In this document: positions 42,001 through 49,776 of the stretch, in pieces
Position numbering within the stretch: the stretch's first letter is position 1
How the letters are laid out: the number at the start of each line of letters is the position of its first letter
DNA from: an uncultured Alphaproteobacteria bacterium
GTDB lineage: Bacteria > Pseudomonadota > Alphaproteobacteria > RF32 > CAG-239
Assembly (NCBI GenBank): GCA_934273635.1
Contig: CAKQSV010000004.1
Location: 1 to 64,000 of the forward strand
Direction: 5' to 3'
Length of the DNA: 64,000 nucleotides
The notes under the pieces: generated by a model
Told to the model about the DNA's origin: nothing
Database searches by the model: none
Seen by the model: the letters and a program-made list of their open reading frames with translations, nothing else
Made by a program: the position numbers and the translations under genes

Positions 42001-43165
42001 GGCAGGCAGTGGTAATTTGGGCGCGTGGACCATGGATACGGTCTTCAAAACCCAACTTAGTCATCCGGCAAATATTAATCCGTTTGACTTTAGTCTGAAA
42101 GGACCAATGTTTGCGCCGGAGCTGTCCGCCAACGCATCGCTGATTACGAAAGTTTATGATGACCGCAAGGCTAAGGTTGAGGCTGACGCTAAGGCTAAGC
42201 AAGAAGCCTATGAAAAAGATTTGCAGAACAAAATGGAAGTGCAGAAAGCCGTTTTGCAGGGTGTGGAAGATGACTTTGACAAGTTTATTAATGACAGCTT
42301 TTTGAAAATTTCCGAAAAATTGAGCAACGATAAATATAAAGCCGATATGGCGCTGCTCGGTAAAGAGATTGAGTTGCAACAGCAAGATTTTGCCAAAGCC
42401 GATGCGTTGTTTTTGGAAGACAAGCCCAAAGACGATTATCCGCAGGCGGTGGCTGATGTAAGCACTGAGGCAACTAAAAAGTTGGAGCATTTGCAAGAGG
42501 CAGTCAAGCAGCTTTATGAGTCCGATTTGGTCAGTGTGATTGCGGGTAATTATGCCAAAATCAGCGAGACGGTGGCCGCTAAGAACAAGTTGATGACAGA
42601 ATCGGTCAACGCGCGTGATGAAAAGTTGTTTGCTTTGACAAAAATCGGCACGGACTTCAGATTTGAGCTGAATAAAATGTATCGTCAGTTGAGCCAGAGC
42701 ATTGATGATGAGGTTAAGGCTTTTGACGAGGTCGTTAAAGGTGCTGAACGTTATGCCAAAGTCAAGCCTGAGGAAAACACCATTGAAGATTTAGAGCAAT
42801 ATGCGGCGGACAGCTCGGCGATGTTGGCAAAAGTGCAGAATCAGCAGGGTATTATTGCCGACAGTGTGCAACGCTATCTGAACTATATGGACGAGACGAT
42901 TAAGGTGGAAGAAAAAGCCGCCGCCGACCGTCAGGCGTCAGAGGAAGAGGCCAAGAAGATTGAGGAAAACATCGGCACGATAAAGGCGCCCGCTACCGGT
43001 AAGGTGCAAACGATTATCCGCGGTATTGACGAGATTGAGAAAGACGATAACGCTTTGCCGAGCACCGATAGTATCGGCGAGGTGAAAGCCGATGATTTGG
43101 AAATCAACCTGCTGCGTAACGAGGCGCCGGTTGCCAATGTCAGCGGTACAATCTCTAAAAAATAA
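39020..43165 (+). CDS. Very large AsmA-family protein
   Basis: A 1381-residue protein with an N-terminal membrane anchor (KKLILAVLGIAFLGVVGVSVYV) and AsmA repeats of beta strands (FNGPVSLTLFPRPNLTAKNV onward). AsmA/TamB-like proteins are thought to carry phospholipids between inner and outer membranes as long beta-groove bridges. From about residue 1040 a Lys/Glu/Ala/Asp-rich coiled coil of more than 250 residues replaces a usual end. GTG at 39020 is chosen because GGGAGA lies six bases before it; a TTG upstream is in frame. Monocistronic, divergent from cdd. Confidence 0.88.
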   Translation: MKKLILAVLGIAFLGVVGVSVYVSTIDWNKHKEKLTQQLLEITGKRVVFNGPVSLTLFPRPNLTAKNVRVYSTVNNDLEHPLMKIESLVADLSFSALVGGSFDVKMMSLVKPQIFLQRDDNGINWMDNAKTNSNAEIKNVNIALDSVLLNDATMTIVDEAHNVNVTLDNLKAEVVADSLNGPFRIDGSYVKGNNPEGFAISVGSLSDSFATNLNFVLNQPASETYLRFDGTFLLSNTAVNGNLIVESKKFKDFCDSMFAGHKLSSYWDKKFETSMELRVNKSQAELANIILKYGNTAGAGNITIPLPKKNYNVDDDETDEKHQINVKFDMTDLSLEPFVEGLKDFARKQQAAGAVYAPDYPFDVDVALSALKAEYNGQTIKNFKTAISLEDNVWNFALEDGVFPGNSDVKASGKLFSVEDALNYSAEVNAKTDNLKKMLEWLEIPVKQVAASTYLKSVVEAEISGDTNSIRIEPFNLSVDNTQLSGAFGAKKGTLPHYDLTLQAENVNLDNYLPPLTTQEGEGLSEVLNGLWQKTQWTNNVDMNLQLSAGLIIFDSTPWEKVVLNAALQNGTLNVKRLAAGNVLKSKFEANGEVKGFGDKPQLNNVNYTFDTEDLRSWFERFEVNAPQVNLAAFQPFSSSGTVSVNGNRIWLKAENTNGDTESTYNGRITQAEGKYLLNGELQLRSPNASALLKNLQLSYEPQEQNLGRLGLKTQIVGNADKFKMSDMQLSVGANTFQGTVGADLARSVPYWVANLKINRFESERFMPKRSAAPRFGADKSAQRVTELWSKPNLSDAAFAVDKLRRFTLASKFEVNELLLKDKMLKNVTVGIENKNGELAIKDLKSDYNSGKLAANIKFGYTGKPRAVGDFSVTKQNVYDLGWSGDVYGVKAGEADLSLAFDTSALSYRNVLDDFSGVATIEIRNPVISGWDLFAISDDLTKRKQSEGLQSVLLNDLQQGETAFDKFAGKIAFKNGNWSLEKAELLSNDANVTLAGSGNLGAWTMDTVFKTQLSHPANINPFDFSLKGPMFAPELSANASLITKVYDDRKAKVEADAKAKQEAYEKDLQNKMEVQKAVLQGVEDDFDKFINDSFLKISEKLSNDKYKADMALLGKEIELQQQDFAKADALFLEDKPKDDYPQAVADVSTEATKKLEHLQEAVKQLYESDLVSVIAGNYAKISETVAAKNKLMTESVNARDEKLFALTKIGTDFRFELNKMYRQLSQSIDDEVKAFDEVVKGAERYAKVKPEENTIEDLEQYAADSSAMLAKVQNQQGIIADSVQRYLNYMDETIKVEEKAAADRQASEEEAKKIEENIGTIKAPATGKVQTIIRGIDEIEKDDNALPSTDSIGEVKADDLEINLLRNEAPVANVSGTISKK

Positions 43166-43263
43166 CTTAAGTTGTTGACGGGTTGGTATATAAACTTGAG
43201 AAATGGTTTTTTTGTGATATATATGAAACATAACTAATTATTCTATTTTTTTAGGAGACAGAT

Positions 43264-44154
43264 ATGTTCAAAAAACCTGAAGTTTGTATACTTCCCGTGG
43301 CAGGCTTGTCTACCCGTAACCTTCCGTCAACCAAAGTTTTGCATAAGGGCTTTTTGACCCTGCACAGCAAACCGATTATTCAATATGCCGTTGATGCGTG
43401 CGCCGAAATCGGCGTTAAAGAAATTATCTTTATTTACAGCGACCAATCCTGCAAGCACTTGTATGAGAGCTATTTTAAGCCTTATCCGTGGCTTGAAAAC
43501 CACTTGCGTGAGAAAAATAAACTCGATTTGCTTAAAATTGTGCAAGAGGTTATTCCCGAGGGGATGAAGTTTTCTTTTGCCGAACAAAAAGAGCCGAAAG
43601 GCAACGGGCATGCGATTTTGATGGCGAAAGAGTTGGTGGGCGACCGCGATTTTATCGTGATGTGGCCGGATGACGTTTATGTTAATATTCGTGGCGAGGG
43701 CGTGCTGAAACAGCTGTTGGATGTTTATCAGCAAGAAGGCGGCATGGTTATTAATATTATGGAATTTCCTAAGGAAGAAATGGTGCGTTACGGCGCATTG
43801 GTCAACTGTGTTCGTGACGGGCGCAAGGTTTTGGCGCGTGGTTTGGTGGAAAAACCGGCGCTGGAAAACGTGCCCTCAAATTATGCCAGTATGGGACCGT
43901 ATATTTTGCCTAATGAGATTATGAATATTTTGCCCGAGGTGCGCAAAGGCACAAACGGCGAGATTAATTTGACAGACGCTCTGCAGTTGGCGGCGCAACG
44001 CGGTATGAAGTTGACAGGCGTGTTGTGCGACGCTATGCGGTTTGACTGCGGCACCAACAAAGAGCTGGAAAAATCCAACCTTAAACTGAGCCTGATGGAA
44101 GACGCTGATTTGCGCCGTTATTGTCAGGACCTGTTGAACACGATGTTGGTTTAG
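43264..44154 (+). CDS. galU: UTP-glucose-1-phosphate uridylyltransferase relative
   Basis: A 296-residue nucleotidyltransferase of the GalU family that would make UDP-glucose for glycans. The fold, length and VEKP, FDCGTNKEL motifs agree. The nucleotide loop is divergent: PVAGLSTRNLPSTKVLHKG instead of the usual AGLGTRFLPATKAIPKE, and WPDDVYV at the Mg site. It may therefore use another sugar phosphate. AGGAGA precedes the ATG and a terminator follows. Confidence 0.85.
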   Translation: MFKKPEVCILPVAGLSTRNLPSTKVLHKGFLTLHSKPIIQYAVDACAEIGVKEIIFIYSDQSCKHLYESYFKPYPWLENHLREKNKLDLLKIVQEVIPEGMKFSFAEQKEPKGNGHAILMAKELVGDRDFIVMWPDDVYVNIRGEGVLKQLLDVYQQEGGMVINIMEFPKEEMVRYGALVNCVRDGRKVLARGLVEKPALENVPSNYASMGPYILPNEIMNILPEVRKGTNGEINLTDALQLAAQRGMKLTGVLCDAMRFDCGTNKELEKSNLKLSLMEDADLRRYCQDLLNTMLV

Positions 44155-44171
44155 GCTAAATTGAAGAAATG

Positions 44172-44209
44172 AAAGGCTGCTTTGCCGGAGGGTGAGGCAG
44201 CTTTTTTTA
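44172..44209 (+). terminator. Terminator after galU
   Basis: AAAGGCTGC/GCAGCTTTTTTT hairpin overlapping the 3' end of the convergent gene. Confidence 0.7.
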
Positions 44210-44917
44210 TTCAAAAACATAAAGTTCTTTGCCGTGCTGTTTGAGCCAGTTCTGACCTTGCTCAAAGTTAGGGCAGAGGGAGGCAACGCATTGCCAAAAC
44301 ACGGCGGAGTGGTTTTGGTGTTTGAGATGCGAGACTTCGTGGGCGATGATATAATCAATCACAAACTGCGGGGCGAGCGCCAGTCGCCAGTTGTAATTGA
44401 TGTTGCCTAATGATGAACAACTTCCCCAACGCGATTTGGTGTCTTTGATAACCACATCGTGCACCTGACAAGCAATTTTAGCCGCCAATTTTTGCGAGAG
44501 TTTTAAGAATTTGGCTTGCGCTTCTTTTTTGATAAAATCCTTCACGCGGCGGTGGGTGAACTCGCTGTCGCCCGAGACGTAAAGCACTCCTTTTTCGACG
44601 CGGGCGCCCCAACGTTTTTCGGGCGCGTGGCAGATTTGCACCTCTTTGCCAAACAAGCTGATGTTTTGCCCCGAGGCAAATTTTTGGCGTTGGGGCAAGG
44701 ACTGCAAGCCCTCGGCTATCCAGTTGTAATGCAGGTTGACAAACTCAATCGCCTGCTTTTGGGTGCAGCGCGGCGGCAAGGTTAAAACCGGACAATGCTC
44801 TTTGGCGTCTATGCGCAGGGTCAGGCGTTTGGCACGCGGCGACTTGATGACTTTGAGCGGAAATTCAAACGCCTCTTGAATATTATAGGTCTTGCCAGTC
44901 AACAATGTAATTTTCAT
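44207..44917 (-). CDS. YgjP-type zinc metallopeptidase (DUF45/SprT-like)
   Basis: A 236-residue M48-related protein. The metal site is IIAHEVSHLKHQNHSAVFW: HExxH with the third ligand in the H-x-x-x-F-W box. An N-terminal basic beta domain (SPRAKRLTLRIDAKEHCPVLTLP) is typical of YgjP/DUF45 proteins, whose substrate is not known. The start at 44917 is preferred to a GTG seven codons earlier. It overlaps the preceding cysteine-cluster gene by 35 bases. Confidence 0.88.
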   Translation of the reverse strand: MKITLLTGKTYNIQEAFEFPLKVIKSPRAKRLTLRIDAKEHCPVLTLPPRCTQKQAIEFVNLHYNWIAEGLQSLPQRQKFASGQNISLFGKEVQICHAPEKRWGARVEKGVLYVSGDSEFTHRRVKDFIKKEAQAKFLKLSQKLAAKIACQVHDVVIKDTKSRWGSCSSLGNINYNWRLALAPQFVIDYIIAHEVSHLKHQNHSAVFWQCVASLCPNFEQGQNWLKQHGKELYVFE

Positions 44918-45392
44918 AATCTTCAATTCCGGTTTCACAAACTAAGGGGCGGTTTTGCAAAGACTGTCCGGCACGGTGCACACTGTCGGCGCGTCCGGTT
45001 TTGAGCGGGTGCCAGTCGGGGAGGTCATAGCCGTTGTCAAGCAGCCAATAGGCGCAGGTTTTGGGAAGCCAACGCGGTTTTTCCCGCACGGCGGCAAGGT
45101 CAATGTCGCGGCAATCGGGGACTTTTTCAAAACGGTGTTCGTAAATGCGGCAGAGGCAGTTTTGACAGTTGAGAAAACGGCAATAAGTGTTGGTGAACTT
45201 GATTTTGCCTTTAATCTCAAGTTTGTTCAGGCAGCACTTGCCACAGCCGTCACACAAAAGTTCCCACTCGGCGCGGCTCATTTGCTCTAGTTTTTTATGT
45301 TTCCAAAACTCGGGCTCAATCCCCTGCATATTGTCAAAACGGCTTTGCGGATCGTATTCTTGGGCAAAAAAATCGTGGTGTTTGTCGGTCAT
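44883..45392 (-). CDS. YcgN-family cysteine-cluster protein, copy 1
   Basis: A 169-residue UPF0260 (YcgN) protein, with CDGCGKCCLNKL (C-x2-CGKCC) near residue 45 and further cysteines YCRFLNCQNCLCRIYEHR. Such clusters bind zinc or iron-sulphur. The closing WHPLKTGRADSVHRAG region is typical. Role unknown in the family. ATG at 45392 gives the family N terminus (MTDKHHDFF); earlier starts add unlikely residues. A second, shorter paralogue lies 300 bp away. Confidence 0.9.
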   Translation of the reverse strand: MTDKHHDFFAQEYDPQSRFDNMQGIEPEFWKHKKLEQMSRAEWELLCDGCGKCCLNKLEIKGKIKFTNTYCRFLNCQNCLCRIYEHRFEKVPDCRDIDLAAVREKPRWLPKTCAYWLLDNGYDLPDWHPLKTGRADSVHRAGQSLQNRPLVCETGIEDYENYIVDWQDL

Positions 45393-45472
45393 GGCTCTGC
45401 GAATCGTGGTTGTTTTTTCTTTATTTATAACTATAATGCAAGAAAGTTGCAAGAATTGTTTGTGAGGGAAAA

Positions 45473-45700
45473 ATGTTTGAGTGGTTGGCAAAATGGTTGA
45501 TTAAGGCGCCGGTAGTCGGTTCGGGCTGCACTTGTTGCGAGGCGAAAAAAGAACAGCTCAAGCAAATGCAAAAAACAATCTTGGGCGAGACAGATGACGC
45601 AGGAGAAAGTTGTTCGGCAGGTGGTTGCGGCTGTGAAAATTGCGGTTGCGAAAAGACGGAGCGTGAGGATTTTAGCACTTCGTGCCACTACAAATTATAA
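45473..45700 (+). CDS. Tiny cysteine-rich protein between YcgN paralogues
   Basis: A 75-residue protein with 11 cysteines: CTCC near residue 20 and GGCGCENCGCEK near 55, joined by a Lys/Glu/Gln helix. GAGGG precedes the ATG. It is divergent from the YcgN-like gene at 45392 and its last bases overlap the end of the second YcgN-like gene. A metal-binding or metallothionein-like role is possible. I know no family. Coding is supported by the ribosome site and the clustered cysteines. Confidence 0.65.
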   Translation: MFEWLAKWLIKAPVVGSGCTCCEAKKEQLKQMQKTILGETDDAGESCSAGGCGCENCGCEKTEREDFSTSCHYKL

Positions 45701-46075
45701 GTCTTCCCAATCAACAATATGGTCTTCAAGCGCGTCTTCGGGGACAAGTTCTTCCGACACACAGCGACCGCTGACGCTTTGTCTTATCGGCTTGGGACGG
45801 TTTTCAAACAACGCGCGATAGGCGCATGACTGCGGCATCCAGCTGATTTTATCCACGTTTTGCGGTGTGAGTTTCAGACAGGTCGGCACCAATGTGCAAC
45901 GTTCGTCATAACGAGTGCAGGAGCAGGTGTTTTGGTCAAGGTATTTGCAGACAACATCGGTGTAGTAGATGTCATCGGTGTCATCATCTTGCAATTTTAT
46001 CAGGCAGCATTTGCCGCAGTGATTGCAAATGGCTTCCCATTCTTCGGGGGTGTAGTCGCTAAGATTTTTGGTCAT
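45695..46075 (-). CDS. YcgN-family cysteine-cluster protein, copy 2
   Basis: A 126-residue shorter paralogue with CNHCGKCCLIKL near residue 15, YTDVVCKYLDQNTCSCTRY and CTLVPTCLKL. It lacks the C-terminal part of YcgN copy 1 but keeps PQSCAYRALFENR. AGGAAG before the ATG at 46075 sets the start. It is upstream of, and in the same direction as, copy 1, with the Cys-rich small gene between on the other strand. Confidence 0.88.
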   Translation of the reverse strand: MTKNLSDYTPEEWEAICNHCGKCCLIKLQDDDTDDIYYTDVVCKYLDQNTCSCTRYDERCTLVPTCLKLTPQNVDKISWMPQSCAYRALFENRPKPIRQSVSGRCVSEELVPEDALEDHIVDWEDL

Positions 46076-46188
46076 TTTTCTTCCTGTCAAAAAAGAGGTT
46101 GCACGCCAGCGAGGTTGTCAGCATAAAAACTGAAAACAAACTAAGGGCGCAAAAACTGATTATCATCATCAAATATTTAATGATGAAT

Positions 46189-47661
46189 TTAGCCGATTTG
46201 GTCAGGTAGGTATTCATCTTTTGCCAGGTTTCCAAATTGGGCGAAGTCGCCGTTCCAAAACAGTTGCACGGTGCCGGTCGGACCGTGGCGTTGCTTGCCG
46301 ATAATCACCTCGGCCACGTTGGCGGTCGCGCATTTGCGGTTTTCCCAGTCTTCCATACGGGCTTGCAGGTGCTCGGGGCTTTCTCCGGCTTTTTGTTTGG
46401 GCTCTTCGTTTTGAATATAGTAGTTTTCACGATACACAAACATAACAATATCGGCGTCTTGCTCGATAGAACCTGATTCACGCAGGTCAGACATAACAGG
46501 GCGCTTGTCATCGCGTTGTTCGACGCCGCGGTTTAATTGGGACAGGGCAATAACCGGAACATTTAGTTCTTTGGCTAAAATTTTCAGACCACGAGAGATT
46601 TCGGACAGTTCTTGCACACGGTTGCCTTCGGTTTTTTTGTTGTTAGAGCCGACAATCAGTTGAATATAGTCGATGACAATCAAGCCTAAGCCTTTGTTGC
46701 GCTTGAGGCGGCGGGCGCGGGTGCGGATGGTGTTGATGTTAAGGCCGGGGGTGTCGTCAATATAAAGCGGAATCCGCTCCAACTCACGCACGGCGGCGGC
46801 AATGCGGGTGAACTCGGCATTATCCAACTCGCCGGTACGCATTTTATGACCGTTGGTTTGGGTGACTGTGGCTAAAATACGGCTTGCCAGCTGATCGGCG
46901 GACATTTCGAGCGAGAAAAACGCAACGCCTTTGTTTTTGGGATCCATATTATTGTTGTGGCTCATATAATCGGCAACATTGTATGCCATATTGGTCGCCA
47001 ACGCGGTTTTTCCCATTGCCGGACGTCCGGCGATAATAATAAGGTCGGAATCGTTCAGACCGCCGGTTTTGTTGTCCAAAGCGTCAAGCGCCGTCGGCAG
47101 ACCTGAAATTTTGCCGTCTTTTTGGTAGGCTTCTTCAATGTGACCTAAAGAAGAGGTCAGCGCGGTGGCAAAGTCAACAAAACCACCTTGCGCGTCGCCC
47201 TGATTGGAGAGGTCAAAAAGTTTTTTCTCGGCGTTTTCAATTTGGGTGGTGGCGTCGTTGTCAATGTCTTCCTTAATGGCGTCGTTAACAATCTCGTAGC
47301 CGGTGTTAATCAGCTCGCGGCGCAGGTATTTGTCATAAATAAACTGGGCGTAGTATTCAACATTGGTGAGAGGCGAGGAGGAATCGGCTAATTTGACCAG
47401 ATATTGAAAGCCGCCGACCTCTTGCAAAGTGCCTTCTTGTTCAAAGTAGTTTTTGAGGGTGATGACATCGGCAACGTGTCCGCGCTGAATCAGCTTGCTC
47501 ATCACATCAAAAATTTTAACGTGAATTTGGTCGGCAAAATGTTGCGGCTTTAAAAATTCCGAGACTTTTTCATAGGCTTTGTTATTGGCTAAAATGGCGC
47601 CGATAAGCGCTTGCTCGGCTTCTAAATTTTGCGGGAGGAGGGCGGTGTCTATTTTTTCCAT
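46189..47661 (-). CDS. dnaB: Replicative DNA helicase DnaB
   Basis: A 490-residue hexameric 5'-3' helicase of the replisome. The N-terminal DnaG-interaction domain is LLPQNLEAEQALIGAILAN; the RecA domain shows Walker A IAGRPAMGKTALATN and LIVIDYIQL, with SEISRGLKILAKELNVPVIALSQLNR and the Arg finger KRPVMSDLRESGSIEQDAD. No intein. AAGAGATT precedes the ATG. Confidence 0.97.
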   Translation of the reverse strand: MEKIDTALLPQNLEAEQALIGAILANNKAYEKVSEFLKPQHFADQIHVKIFDVMSKLIQRGHVADVITLKNYFEQEGTLQEVGGFQYLVKLADSSSPLTNVEYYAQFIYDKYLRRELINTGYEIVNDAIKEDIDNDATTQIENAEKKLFDLSNQGDAQGGFVDFATALTSSLGHIEEAYQKDGKISGLPTALDALDNKTGGLNDSDLIIIAGRPAMGKTALATNMAYNVADYMSHNNNMDPKNKGVAFFSLEMSADQLASRILATVTQTNGHKMRTGELDNAEFTRIAAAVRELERIPLYIDDTPGLNINTIRTRARRLKRNKGLGLIVIDYIQLIVGSNNKKTEGNRVQELSEISRGLKILAKELNVPVIALSQLNRGVEQRDDKRPVMSDLRESGSIEQDADIVMFVYRENYYIQNEEPKQKAGESPEHLQARMEDWENRKCATANVAEVIIGKQRHGPTGTVQLFWNGDFAQFGNLAKDEYLPDQIG

Positions 47662-47783
47662 AGTCGAATCTCTTAAGCTGGTCGAATCAATATGCGCTCG
47701 TTATAGACGACTGCGGCGCAGAAGACAACCGCTTAAATGTTATCAACAGAGATATTAACAGTTCTGTCAACAGCTTTATGCAC

Positions 47784-47813
47784 AAAAAAAACACCCCTTG
47801 AAAGAGGTGTTGT
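47784..47813 (-). terminator. Terminator after rpmB
   Basis: AACACCTCTTTCAAGGGGTGTTTTTTTTG on the minus strand: stem AACACC-YY/..GGTGTT with T-run. Confidence 0.8.
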
Positions 47814-47832
47814 GCGAAAGCCTTAAATAAAA

Positions 47833-48117
47833 TTAAGCGTTTTGGCTTTTGTTGATGGCTTTTTTAATCTTTTTAGCTTCTTCAGTCAATTTGCTGTTAG
47901 AAGTAGAGGTCAAATAAGCATCCAAGCCGCCATTGTGTTCAATAGAACGCAAGGTTTTTGAGCAAACTTTCAGTTTGAAGATTTTGCCCAGAGACTCGCT
48001 CAACAAAGATACAACTTGCAGGTTTGGCAAAAAGCGACGGCGATTTCTGTTGTTAGCGTGGCTAACGTTGTTTCCGCTCATAGCGCCAGTGCCGGAAATA
48101 TCACATTTCTTAGACAT
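47833..48117 (-). CDS. rpmB: 50S ribosomal protein L28
   Basis: A 94-residue L28. The N-terminal KKCDISGTGAMSGNNVSHAN and RNRRRFLPNLQVVSL are diagnostic; the KVCSKTLRSIEHNGGLDAYL segment completes the fold. It keeps one of the N-terminal Cys but not a full zinc site. AAGGAA precedes the ATG. It has its own terminator. Confidence 0.95.
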   Translation of the reverse strand: MSKKCDISGTGAMSGNNVSHANNRNRRRFLPNLQVVSLLSESLGKIFKLKVCSKTLRSIEHNGGLDAYLTSTSNSKLTEEAKKIKKAINKSQNA

Positions 48118-48337
48118 AATTAACTATTCCTTATTATTAAAAAATAAAATCGTTTGTTGTGTTAATATACGCAAATTAATTATAAGTCAAGAGAAAATCT
48201 GGCGTTTTTCGGAAAAATAGGAGTTTAATCGCTCAAAGACGGATTTTTGTGCAAGAAAATAAATTAAAATTTAAAAGGTCGGAGATTTTTGCTACAACAT
48301 TTTTTGTGAGGTTAAATTTTGTTAAGGAGAATAAAAG

Positions 48338-48880
48338 ATGAAGTATAAATGTTTGGTATGCGGTCAGGTTTTTGATGTGCCCGAGGGACAAGAGCCGGTT
48401 TGTCCGGTGTGCAAAGCTAAAGGCGACAAGTTGGTGCCTTATAAAGAAGAGGCTATGAGTTGGCCGTCTGAGCATGTTATTGGCATTGCCAAAGGCGTTG
48501 ACGCCGAGGTCGAGGAGGGTTTGCGCAACCACTTTAATGGTGAGTGCTCTGAAGTCGGTATGTATTTGGCGATGGCTCGTCAGGCTTTACGCGAGGGTTA
48601 TCCTGAAGTCGCGGTGGTTTTGGAACAAATCGCTCATGAAGAAGCTGAGCACGCCGCACGTTTTGGCGAGATGTTGGGCGAGTTGGTCTCTTCATCCACT
48701 AAAGAAAATTTGCAAAAGATGTTGACCGGTGAAAACGGCGCTTGTCATGGCAAGACCGCGATTGCCAAACGCGCTAAAGAGCTTAATTTGGATGCGATTC
48801 ATGATTCCGTTCATGAAATGGCACGTGATGAGGCTCGTCATGGCAAAGCTTTGGAAGCCTTGTTGAAAAGATATTTTTAA
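48338..48880 (+). CDS. Reverse rubrerythrin
   Basis: A 180-residue peroxide reductase with inverted domain order: an N-terminal rubredoxin Fe(SCys)4 site (KCLVCGQVF and CPVCKAKGD) and a C-terminal ferritin-like di-iron domain with [24 protein letters not shown] and [13 protein letters not shown]lu/His ligands. Rubrerythrins detoxify peroxide in anaerobes; this form is typical of strict or microaerophilic anaerobes and supports an oxygen-poor habitat. AAGGAG precedes the ATG. Confidence 0.94.
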   Translation: MKYKCLVCGQVFDVPEGQEPVCPVCKAKGDKLVPYKEEAMSWPSEHVIGIAKGVDAEVEEGLRNHFNGECSEVGMYLAMARQALREGYPEVAVVLEQIAHEEAEHAARFGEMLGELVSSSTKENLQKMLTGENGACHGKTAIAKRAKELNLDAIHDSVHEMARDEARHGKALEALLKRYF

Positions 48881-48892
48881 TCAGTGCTTGAA

Positions 48893-48928
48893 AACACAAA
48901 ACCCCGATGAAAATCGGGGTTTTGTGTT
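48893..48928. terminator. Bidirectional terminator
   Basis: AACACAAAACCCCGAT/ATCGGGGTTTTGTGTT, a perfect 16-bp stem between two convergent genes. Confidence 0.9.
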
Positions 48929-49775
48929 ATGATTGGAGTTGGAAAATGAGTTTGAACAAGGTTTGCGCCAAACTAAGCTCAAATTGCAGTCCAATTTTGG
49001 TTTGGCGATAATCATTTTGATACCAGATATAAGACGCCGGCAGGTAGGGATAAGAACACAATATAATCTCAGGCGGCAGGCGGTTTGATTTTAATTTTCC
49101 GCTCAAGTCGACAATCAGCATTTTGAAACCGCGGTTTTGACGTTTGGCAGTAAGAGTGCGATATAACTTGTCATACAGACGGTAAATCTCGTCAGTAACG
49201 ATGGGCGTATCAATATTATAGTGACTGATAAAAATTGCCGGTTTGGAATCTTGCTCAAGGATTTGGCGAAAATTGTCGATGCGGCGGTTGAAACGTTCAA
49301 TAAATTTGTTTCTTTCTTCAGCAGAGCAATCTAAATCGTGATTATAAATTGTGCCGTCGGTACGATTTTTCCAGACCTTAAGTGTGTTGTCATAGTATAA
49401 GTCATCAAAGTAACCGGAAAAGTCGTTGCTCACATATTTGACAATCGCGGGCAGGGAGTTGACGCTCAGGTCAAACGGGTAGCTGAGTTCTCCTTGATTT
49501 TTGCGTGGTTTTAGCCCCCATTGTGTCGGGAGAGTGCGGGATAAGCAACTGGTGCCTAACGAGATTATTCTATATGCAAAAATGTTATCAACTCGGTGCG
49601 TTTTGATAAAATTGCGTTGGGTGCGGCGGTAGATAAATTGTTCAAGCAAAGGCGCCGGTTTGGCTGAACTTAAACCGAACAGATATTGCAAATGACCGGT
49701 AGCCTGCTTTTTAAGCGGTTTGGGAAAAATCCAAAAGGTCAGGGCTTTGATGAGGTGTTTTTTGAGGTCAGTCAT
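48927..49775 (-). CDS. DUF1796-like putative papain-like cysteine peptidase
   Basis: A 282-residue protein whose ISLGTSCLSRTL and ELSYPFDLSVNSLPAI blocks (candidate catalytic Cys, and the PFD motif) match DUF1796, a family next to surface-glycan genes. The ATG at 49775 lies one base after the stop of the glycosyltransferase, so the two form an operon. Upstream in-frame sequence overlaps the glycosyltransferase and is not coding in this frame. Its substrate is unknown. Confidence 0.75.
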   Translation of the reverse strand: MTDLKKHLIKALTFWIFPKPLKKQATGHLQYLFGLSSAKPAPLLEQFIYRRTQRNFIKTHRVDNIFAYRIISLGTSCLSRTLPTQWGLKPRKNQGELSYPFDLSVNSLPAIVKYVSNDFSGYFDDLYYDNTLKVWKNRTDGTIYNHDLDCSAEERNKFIERFNRRIDNFRQILEQDSKPAIFISHYNIDTPIVTDEIYRLYDKLYRTLTAKRQNRGFKMLIVDLSGKLKSNRLPPEIILCSYPYLPASYIWYQNDYRQTKIGLQFELSLAQTLFKLIFQLQS

Positions 49776-49776
49776 A

